Source of the DNA: DATAPE01 sp034667525
Lineage (GTDB): Bacteria; Actinomycetota; CADDZG01; WHSQ01
Length of the DNA stretch: 10,749 nt
Assembly (NCBI GenBank): GCA_034667525.1
Contig: JAXDJO010000006.1
Coordinates: forward strand, 1-10,749
Direction: 5' to 3'
The translations under genes and the position numbers were made by a program. The notes beneath the pieces were generated by a model. That model saw only the letters and a list, made by a program, of their open reading frames with translations. It searched no databases and was not told where the DNA came from. Numbering within the stretch: position 1 is the first letter of the stretch; the number at the start of each line of letters is the position of its first letter. This document shows, piece after piece, positions 6,291 to 10,749 of the stretch.

Positions 6291-6863
6291 GTGCTAGAAG
6301 AGCCAGAAATACTGCCATCCTCAGACTCCGGTGTGTCTATCTCCTCCACGAAGCTGGGAACAGAGATTGATGGACTCTCTGTGCTCCTAGAGGACAAGCG
6401 CATGCAGGCGTTAGATCTACGAACGAAGAAACGGATTCTAGAGTTGCTAATGGTTTCTGGTGCGTTCAAACCCCAGACCTTCGACGCAGTCATGACCACT
6501 ACACCTTCGCCACCCCTCAATGTCGACAACGTAGAGCAGTATCTGGAATCGCTAACACTCGTTGAGATGAAAACAACCCGAGCCTCGATCCGCAATGCTG
6601 CACTGAACTCGTTCTTCTTTGGCGCCACCGACAATGAGTTTCAAATGGCTAAGGCCCTCAGGAGCAAGTATGTCTTTGCTTTCGTCGTAATCAACCATCA
6701 GAACGACTACGGTCGGCCGTTCTTCGTACTTCTTACACTGGAACAACTCCACGCCAGGACACGCACTTCTCGTATCCAGTACCAGATCAACTTTCGCAGC
6801 GATATGCCCGCGGGCGATTCGGCATTGCCAAGCGCCGGGTTCGGTCCCGACAACTCCAGATAG
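6291..6863 (+). CDS. PD-(D/E)XK nuclease-like domain protein
   Basis: A 190-aa protein from GTG 6291, which has an in-frame TGA directly before it; AGGA lies 11 nt upstream. A predicted helical segment (residues 38-58) leads to FDAV (64-67), then VEMKTT (91-96) containing the E-x-K pair Glu92/Lys94 at the end of a beta strand, then SFFFGATDNEF (107-117), YVFAFVVIN (127-135) and PFFVLLTLEQL (143-153). The order Asp ... E-x-K, a Phe-rich strand, a conserved 'NE' helix and a further strand resembles the nuclease core of DUF3883 and restriction-endonuclease-like families. Asp65, Glu92 and Lys94 are the candidate catalytic residues. No DNA-recognition domain is attached, so it may be a fragment of a longer enzyme. 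Base composition is visibly nearer 50% GC than its neighbours, suggesting transfer. The same frame stays open after the TAG to 7271, the far part being antisense to the RNase H gene. Function is inferred from motifs only. Confidence 0.6.
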   Translation: MLEEPEILPSSDSGVSISSTKLGTEIDGLSVLLEDKRMQALDLRTKKRILELLMVSGAFKPQTFDAVMTTTPSPPLNVDNVEQYLESLTLVEMKTTRASIRNAALNSFFFGATDNEFQMAKALRSKYVFAFVVINHQNDYGRPFFVLLTLEQLHARTRTSRIQYQINFRSDMPAGDSALPSAGFGPDNSR

Positions 6864-7043
6864 GCCCAACGTCAGCCCTCCAGATGGGAGTGGGGAGAAC
6901 TCCTACAAAGTCATACCCCGCCCGGCGTTCTGCGTAAGGCGCCCGAAGAGACTGCTACAGAAGACGGTGTCTGGTTCGTGCGTCGGAGGGAAAACCAGCA
7001 CACGAATCGCTGCTTGCAATCACAAGGCCGCATCCCAGTGGAA
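6864..7043. other. Short non-coding spacer, possibly with coding remnant
   Basis: A spacer between the convergent nuclease-like and RNase H genes. In the plus frame that continues past the nuclease TAG, a protein-like string is visible (APEETATEDGVWFVRRREN, about 6931-6987), but there is no start or known family. No clear terminator hairpin with a T tract is seen. Confidence 0.3.
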
Positions 7044-7493
7044 TCAGCCCCGGAGCGCCTTATCTGCAAGCGCGTGTGCTTCTCGATTCTCTTTCGAAGG
7101 CACTCGTACGATCTCAATGTCCGAAAACTCTCGCACCAGGGCGTGGGCCTCCGTGCAAAGATCGAAGTAGGTTGGCTTAACCCTATCGGCGCCGTTGACT
7201 GCATTGACGACCAAAGCCGAGTCGAGACGAACGCGGATGTCGGCTATCCCATGACCGAGGGCAAGCTTTAAGCCCGCGATCAACGCTCTGTATTCGGCAA
7301 TGTGGTGATCTTCAACACAGCCGATGCGCACGGAAATGTCATGGACCATTTGACCCTGGGGATCCCTCAGGACAACGCCGATCGATGCTTGTCCTTCGGC
7401 CTGCCCTTGTTTGGCAATGATTCCCCCATCCGCGTTTAGTTGAAAGAAACCCCGTGCGGGAATTTCCTTATCTGGCGGTTTATCGTTCGTCAT
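7044..7493 (-). CDS. Ribonuclease HI family protein
   Basis: A 149-aa protein with the RNase H fold and all four acidic active-site residues visible: Asp22 in LNADGG, Glu67 in EYRALIAGLKLAL, Asp91 in RLDSALVV and Asp144 in the C-terminal HALADKAL. This metal-dependent nuclease family cuts the RNA strand of RNA/DNA hybrids. The EYRALI helix and the short C-terminal 'REAHALAD' motif match the RVT_3/plant-type RNase H-like subgroup more than E. coli RnhA, since the basic handle region is short. The first 15 residues are a polar leader. ATG 7493 has a good ATAGGAGAG Shine-Dalgarno 4-12 nt upstream. The protein is complete, cytoplasmic, and encoded about 195 nt downstream of tRNA-Val on the same strand. 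A role in removing R-loops or RNA primers is inferred from the family. Confidence 0.9.
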   Translation of the reverse strand: MTNDKPPDKEIPARGFFQLNADGGIIAKQGQAEGQASIGVVLRDPQGQMVHDISVRIGCVEDHHIAEYRALIAGLKLALGHGIADIRVRLDSALVVNAVNGADRVKPTYFDLCTEAHALVREFSDIEIVRVPSKENREAHALADKALRG

Positions 7494-7535
7494 CGCGCTC
7501 TCCTATCCCGACACATAATCTTGTCGCAGGCAGCA

Positions 7536-7675
7536 TCATCTCAGTTCAATCGCACCGATGGGCGGCTCGCCTTGCTCCAGCGCATCTCTTAACGCCTCGG
7601 TGACTTCGAGTACATCTCTTCCAGCGTTTCCTCTCGCGAAACGATTGACTGGGCAGCACTGACCCCACAAGCTTT
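7536..7675 (-). pseudogene. Decayed coding fragment, possibly HicB-like antitoxin
   Basis: Two adjoining minus-strand frames give protein-like text without a usable start: SIVSREETLEEMYSK (about 7655-7603) and, in another frame, VTEALRDALEQGEPPIGAIEL ending at TGA 7536-7538. Joined by a frameshift they resemble the C-terminal half of HicB-family antitoxins ('..SQGETLEEAxxNVxEALxxxLExGE..'). No partner HicA toxin is seen on either side. The match is short and recalled by eye, so this is tentative. It sits between the RNase H gene and tRNA-Val. Confidence 0.3.
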
Positions 7676-7688
7676 GTTGCTTATGGTG

Positions 7689-7760
7689 TGGGCGGTGACG
7701 GGTTCGAACCGCCGACCCCTGCGTTGTAAGCGCAGTGCTCTACCGCTGAGCTAACCGCCC
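7689..7760 (-). tRNA. tRNA-Val (anticodon UAC)
   Basis: A complete cloverleaf on the minus strand. The acceptor stem is GGGCGGT/ACCGCCC (7 of 7 pairs) and the D-arm GCTC-AGCGGTA-GAGC. The anticodon stem CTGCG/CGCAG holds the loop CTTACAA with anticodon TAC, read as valine (GUA). The variable loop is short and the T-arm has the TTCGAAC loop. The discriminator is A at 7689, and the next bases are CAC, so the CCA end is not encoded and must be added by the nucleotidyltransferase. Confidence 0.97.
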
Positions 7761-7773
7761 TCAGGTCGATCAG

Positions 7774-7800
7774 AAACTACCTGGTAAAGACCGGTGTCGA
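7774..7800 (-). promoter_or_regulatory. Candidate tRNA-Val promoter
   Basis: On the minus strand, TCGACA (7795-7800) resembles a -35 box and TAGTTT (7774-7779) fits the TANNNT -10 consensus of high-GC Gram-positives, with a spacing of 15 nt, slightly short. It lies 13 nt before the first base of the tRNA. Confidence 0.27.
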
Positions 7801-7860
7801 GCGTGCTCTCCTCGTCGCAAGGGGCGCCAGACAGGCCGTAACGCTGCCCGCACGCTCCGA

Positions 7861-7897
7861 GTTGTTGCAAATGCGCTGGTTGTTGCGTCATGCGTCA
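7861..7897 (+). repeat. Imperfect tandem repeat, about 18-nt unit
   Basis: Two adjacent units, 7861-7878 and 7879-7897, both begin GTTGTTGC and carry ATGCG two or three bases later (GTTGTTGC-AA-ATGCG-CTG and GTTGTTGC-GTC-ATGCG-TCA). Confidence 0.6.
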
Positions 7898-7906
7898 CTC
7901 GGTCGC

Positions 7907-7931
7907 AGCACTGCGCATCCGACGCAGTGCT
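7907..7931. repeat. 9-bp perfect inverted repeat containing a tRNA-Val segment
   Basis: AGCACTGCG (7907-7915) and CGCAGTGCT (7923-7931) are perfect complements around a 7-nt loop CATCCGA. The right arm extends to CGCAGTGCTCTAC (7923-7935), identical to 7731-7743 inside tRNA-Val (anticodon stem 5' half and D-arm 3' half), 192 nt away and in the same orientation. Confidence 0.65.
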
Positions 7932-7969
7932 CTACAAACCGGGGTAGGCACTCGCTACCGAAAACCCCT

Positions 7970-7986
7970 GGTCAACCGAGGTCAAC
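7970..7986 (+). repeat. GGTCAAC direct repeat at 10-nt period
   Basis: GGTCAAC occurs at 7970-7976 and again at 7980-7986, one helical turn apart. This spacing suits cooperative protein binding, but no regulator is known here. Confidence 0.4.
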
Positions 7987-8294
7987 GAACGATCTCAGCG
8001 ATCCGACGCGGCACCTGCGTCCAATTTGCGTCCATGGCCAAGCATGTACATCTCGCCAGGTGGCGCCGGAGTGTGCCCAGGCCGCACGCAGCCTCAGGCC
8101 CCAGTGTTATTTCCGAGAGCAGCGGCACAGGCGCTTGCATCGCTTGCCCTTTGCCGGGCAGCAACCGACCGATGCGGGAATTCCGTCCTGCCGCCGTACG
8201 CTGATATAGAGGATGGAGAACACCACCGACGCGTCCTAGGGACCGTTCGTCGGAGGATGAATCCCGTTTTGGTACCCCTCAGGCCGGGCTTTAC

Positions 8295-8462
8295 ATGTAT
8301 ATAGGTCATCGTGCCCCTGGACGAGCTAGAGCGTGTGGACCGTCCCCCAAGCGGCCCCGAGTGGCGATCGCCGGAATCGCGATTGTCCTGGTGGGAGGGT
8401 TATCGGTGGTCGGGCTGCAACGCTCACCTATCCAGCGGAGCGGTCCAGCATTCAACTTGTGA
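8295..8462 (+). CDS. Candidate 55-aa single-TM peptide or broken membrane-protein gene
   Basis: The frame from ATG 8295 encodes 55 aa: a basic N-terminal half (RARACGPSPKRPR), then a clear hydrophobic span VAIAGIAIVLVGGLSVVGL (about residues 23-41) and a short polar tail. Basic residues before the span predict N-in, C-out topology. The Shine-Dalgarno is weak. The alternative GTG 8311 start, after AGGT, opens a different frame (VPLDELERVDRPPSGPE) that would flow into the TM segment only through a frameshift, so this may be the broken start of a membrane-anchored protein. I recognise no family. Confidence 0.3.
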   Translation: MYIGHRAPGRARACGPSPKRPRVAIAGIAIVLVGGLSVVGLQRSPIQRSGPAFNL

Positions 8463-8614
8463 CGCCGCGATGGATCTGGTGCGATCTCGAGGTGATCGAC
8501 CTAGGTTGCAGCTGGGGTGACTTCTTACTTCGAGCAGTTAGCCTCGCCCCACGACAGATGGGCCCGCTCGTGACAGGAAAACCGGACTTGTCCGTGGCAT
8601 TTCTGAGGCTTAGG

Positions 8615-8986
8615 TCAATCAGGGGTCAAGTCGTAGAACATCGTGACTCTCGAAACACGCCCGTCTTCGTCGAACTCCACGAAATCAGCACCAGCATACG
8701 CACGTTTATCACCTTGACGGGCCTCCCAATGAATCCTTAGTCGGTTGCCGAGGATCTGGGGCTTTGAGGTCTCGGTAATGACGAGACCTGGCATTTCCTC
8801 ATGTGTTACGGCTATGTAATGGTTCAACGCTTCCCGTCCCACCAATCCGTCTGGGTTTTCCTCATCAAACAACGTGCCGTCCGGCGCCCATGCCTGATCC
8901 AGCAGTTTCTTCCTCGCTTCAGGGTCCTCTTTCTCATTCCAGGCGGCACTGTACAAGTTGTAGGCGGCGAGAGGTTCGAGGTTCAT
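8615..8986 (-). CDS. NTF2-like / SnoaL-like domain protein
   Basis: A 123-aa protein with the layout of the NTF2/SnoaL cone-fold superfamily: an N-terminal helix (LAAYNLYSAAWN), a second helix with RKKLLDQAWAPDGTLFDEENPDGLVGREAL (conserved Trp/Asp 'WAPDGxLxD' and 'GxxAL' turns), then strands ITETSKPQILGNRLRIHWEA, AYAGADFVEFDEDGRVSRVTMFYD. The last strand is the usual family ending. Members bind or isomerise small hydrophobic ligands; none can be named for this one. I start at ATG 8986, which has a textbook AGGAGG (8992-8997) 5 nt upstream; a longer frame to 9064 has no ribosome site. Length is typical for a single NTF2 domain. It sits downstream of the beta-helix gene on the same strand, with a 400-nt gap, so probably has its own promoter. 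Confidence 0.85.
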   Translation of the reverse strand: MNLEPLAAYNLYSAAWNEKEDPEARKKLLDQAWAPDGTLFDEENPDGLVGREALNHYIAVTHEEMPGLVITETSKPQILGNRLRIHWEARQGDKRAYAGADFVEFDEDGRVSRVTMFYDLTPD

Positions 8987-9064
8987 CGATTCCTCCTGAG
9001 ACTGGTAACCGGCCGAGGCTATACCGCCTAAGTGATATCCGGAAGGGACGGCGCTTCTGCTCAA

Positions 9065-9387
9065 CGATGTGAATCAACCGGAGCATCATGACTGGGCATC
9101 ATCTACCGTCCCCCTCTCAGAAGGGGGTAGACAGGGCTCTCTTTCGTATATGGGGACTCTCTCCATTGTCCTGACGCAGTCGGTGCATGGGCACTAATGA
9201 CATCTAAGGAAAGAGTTTCGTTTCCGCACAAATCAATCTTGAGCGCAATCTCGTGTTGGCCGGAGTCAACTTCATTGCCTGAACCGCCTCGGGAATCCTG
9301 GAGGCTCCAGAGTTTGAGAGGGCGGAGCCATGTCACGAGTTGGGGCGCCAAGCGCCGTTAATGTCTGAGTGTTGAACGCCAGCGGCC
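9065..9387. other. Intergenic region between the NTF2-like and beta-helix genes
   Basis: About 320 nt. It holds a GC-rich hairpin CCCCCT/AGGGGG (9110-9127, 6-nt loop, no T tract) and a 6-bp palindrome CTGGAG/CTCCAG around one base (9298-9310). An 82-codon minus frame at 9103-9351 exists but has no Shine-Dalgarno and no recognisable family, so I do not call it a gene. Confidence 0.5.
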
Positions 9388-10629
9388 CTACGAACATGAG
9401 ATGTTCGTACATTGGAGGGGGTTTCCGCTCCCCTTGGCTCTGTTTCCGCCACCGTCAATCACGCCGGGCACCGCTTCGATACCGAGGTCGTGGTTGAAGT
9501 TAGCGATGTTGCGAGAAACGATCGTTCCCGCGGCGTTGATATCGATGCCGTCGTCGCCGTTTCGGTTCGTAGTGTTGCGCACCACGTGAATCGCTCTCGA
9601 GGTGGTGTCGACGCGGATGCCATCGTCGCGCTTGCTGTTCGCTACGTTGTGGGAGATGACATTTTGAGAAGAGGGAAGCTGCGAGTCGAGCGAAGAGACC
9701 AAGACCGCTGGTCCCCGTCCCCCCGTCACGACGTTGCTTGTCACAAGGTTGTTATCTGCTCCGTCGAACAAGATGCCGAAACCGCCGGTGTCGGCAAAAC
9801 CGAAGAACCCTGTCCCCGTGACCGTGTTGTGCCGTACCTGGTTGTCGTGCGCCTCAAACAGGATTATGCCGTCTCCGTTGTTGATGACTACGTTCGCCGC
9901 TATTCGATTGTCGTTGGAGTGGCCGATGTCCAACGAGGAGCCGCCGGAGTGAGAGACTCGGTTTGCCCAGATCAAGTTGTGATTGCACGTATCAAGCAAG
10001 ATCCCGTGGTCGTTCCCGCGCAGAACGTTGTGGTCGAAGCTATTACGACTGGAGTTGAACGACGGAATCCCATACCCATGCGCGCCCATGATTGCATTGT
10101 GGTCGATGCGGCCATGATCGGAGCCAAAGACCACGATGCCGCTTATCACGCCCGGCAAGGACACGTTGTGGTCGAGACGAAACCGCGTCGCGTTGCCGAA
10201 GAGCATTCCAAAACTGGATTCGGACTTGAAGGAGATGTGTTTTACGCGGCTGCCATTGGCACTCGATGCAGATATGGCGACGTCGAAGCCTCGCACGATA
10301 CCTCGCTCGATCGTCACGCCCGTGTACCCAGCCGTGTCGTCGATGCCGACGTCACAGGAAGCGCCATCGGGACAGTTGCTAATCAACTGGCCGTTCCCGC
10401 CCACTGTGTGGCCGTTCAGGTTCAACCTGATGTTATCGGCGCCGATCACGAGCCCCTCATTAGGGCAACCCAGGAGATCCTGGTGGAGGGTCGTGTCTAC
10501 AGTAATCACTTGGCCGCAGCGGAACTGAGGCCGCGGCGTCGCCTGACTAGTGGTTGGGATCAGCAACATCGTTACTAGAGTTGCGACGAACAGCCCCCTC
10601 ATCCCTACAACATCCTTTGCTCGATTCAT
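9388..10629 (-). CDS. Secreted right-handed parallel beta-helix repeat protein (NosD/pectate-lyase-like)
   Basis: A 413-aa exported protein. Residues 1-30 are a Sec signal peptide (MNRAKDVVGMRG, hydrophobic core LFVATLVTMLLIP, cleavage site TSQA^T). The mature part starts with CGQVITVDTTLHQDLLGCPNEGLVIGADNIRL, the usual lead-in of such proteins, followed by LNGHTVGG and about ten coils of 20-25 residues with the repeated pattern 'N.V..N...GI.L..S..N.I..N' (examples: DHNVLRGNDHGILL, ANVVINNGDGIILF, HNTVTGTG, SNVVTGGRG). The tail DGGGNRAKGSGNPLQCTNISC is also typical. These folds often bind or cleave polysaccharides, but no catalytic triad is obvious here. I start at ATG 10629, which has AAAGGAG 5 nt upstream; the longer frame to 10710 would bury the signal peptide behind 27 polar codons. 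The stop codon lies in a 9-bp hairpin. Confidence 0.92.
   Translation of the reverse strand: MNRAKDVVGMRGLFVATLVTMLLIPTTSQATPRPQFRCGQVITVDTTLHQDLLGCPNEGLVIGADNIRLNLNGHTVGGNGQLISNCPDGASCDVGIDDTAGYTGVTIERGIVRGFDVAISASSANGSRVKHISFKSESSFGMLFGNATRFRLDHNVSLPGVISGIVVFGSDHGRIDHNAIMGAHGYGIPSFNSSRNSFDHNVLRGNDHGILLDTCNHNLIWANRVSHSGGSSLDIGHSNDNRIAANVVINNGDGIILFEAHDNQVRHNTVTGTGFFGFADTGGFGILFDGADNNLVTSNVVTGGRGPAVLVSSLDSQLPSSQNVISHNVANSKRDDGIRVDTTSRAIHVVRNTTNRNGDDGIDINAAGTIVSRNIANFNHDLGIEAVPGVIDGGGNRAKGSGNPLQCTNISCS
9389..9409. repeat. 9-bp perfect inverted repeat over the beta-helix stop codon
   Basis: TACGAACAT (9389-9397) and ATGTTCGTA (9401-9409) are perfect complements around GAG. On the minus strand the stem covers the last codons (Thr-Asn-Ile-Ser-Cys-Ser) and the TAG of the beta-helix gene. 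A T tract is absent, so it is not a classical intrinsic terminator, but it could stall RNA polymerase, protect the 3' end, or be an operator. Confidence 0.6.
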
Positions 10630-10749
10630 CCCAGCTCCTTTACAAATCATCCTCAAGACATCATCGGATACTTTGAACATGGCTAAGGCATCAGCGGGTG
10701 GGGCCCCCAATCAGGTTGGTTGTCGAACGTTGGGCTCATCGTCACCAGC

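Larger units (their letters stand above)
7761..8614. other. Gene-poor region next to tRNA-Val
   Basis: About 850 nt with no convincing full gene on either strand. Open frames here overlap each other, lack Shine-Dalgarno sites and have no family likeness. Visible structure: an imperfect tandem repeat (7861-7897), a 9-bp inverted repeat sharing 13 bases with the tRNA (7907-7935), a GGTAG/CTACC hairpin with a 7-nt loop (7943-7959), a 10-nt-period GGTCAAC repeat (7970-7986), and a candidate single-TM peptide (8295-8462). No integrase or transposase fragment was recognised. Confidence 0.6.

Noticed and set aside
9103..9351. 82-codon minus-strand frame
   Set aside because: No ribosome site, no recognisable domain, and the composition is not clearly coding.
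9391..9408. LexA-type SOS box (GAAC...GTTC) in the palindrome
   Set aside because: The Gram-positive LexA box needs GAAC-N4-GTTC; here the spacing is seven bases and the site is at a gene's 3' end.
9412..10578. 388-codon plus-strand open frame
   Set aside because: It is antisense to the beta-helix protein, whose signal peptide, repeats and ribosome site are clear; the plus-strand translation looks like low-complexity shadow.
1..10749. CRISPR array, insertion sequence or integrase gene
   Set aside because: No regularly spaced repeats, no transposase or recombinase motifs and no long terminal inverted repeats were seen.

Overview
The window looks like bacterial chromosome, roughly 60% GC by eye, with GTG and TTG starts and strong Shine-Dalgarno sites on most genes. 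The tRNA gene does not encode its CCA end. The photolyase C-terminus, the DUF1989/ABC-lipoprotein pair and a beta-helix protein ending in a Cys-rich 'NPLQC' tail suggest Actinomycetota or a related high-GC Gram-positive or uncultured lineage. This is inference; no 16S or other phylogenetic marker is present.

Layout. (1) 1-909, minus strand: a DUF1989 (urea-carboxylase/carboxyguanidine-deiminase-associated) protein followed 9 nt later by the N-terminus of a Leu/Ile/Val-type substrate-binding lipoprotein that runs off the left edge. (2) 1054-4975: a class I-type CPD photolyase (minus), a divergent ARPP-1/DUF6569 protein (plus), and a convergent FAD amine oxidase (minus). (3) 5221-6863, plus strand: a stand-alone macro-domain protein, a small two-TM protein and a lower-GC protein with a PD-(D/E)XK-like nuclease core. 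(4) 7044-7760, minus strand: an RNase HI-family protein and tRNA-Val(UAC). (5) 7761-8614: about 850 bp without a convincing gene, holding short repeats, inverted repeats and one candidate 55-aa membrane peptide. (6) 8615-10629, minus strand: an NTF2/SnoaL-like protein and a secreted right-handed beta-helix protein.

How the genes may work together. The left pair suggests uptake and turnover of a small nitrogen compound. The centre combines light-damage repair (photolyase), flavin oxidation, and two proteins whose families are linked to ADP-ribose/NAD metabolism (ARPP-1 and macro domain). Further right are a nuclease-like protein and an RNase H, so region 2-4 has a nucleotide/nucleic-acid maintenance or defence flavour; that is context inference only. 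The stretch from about 5.8 to 8.6 kb, around the tRNA, has lower gene density, candidate gene remnants (NTF2-like and HicB-like fragments) and a duplicated tRNA segment. It looks like an accessory region undergoing turnover.
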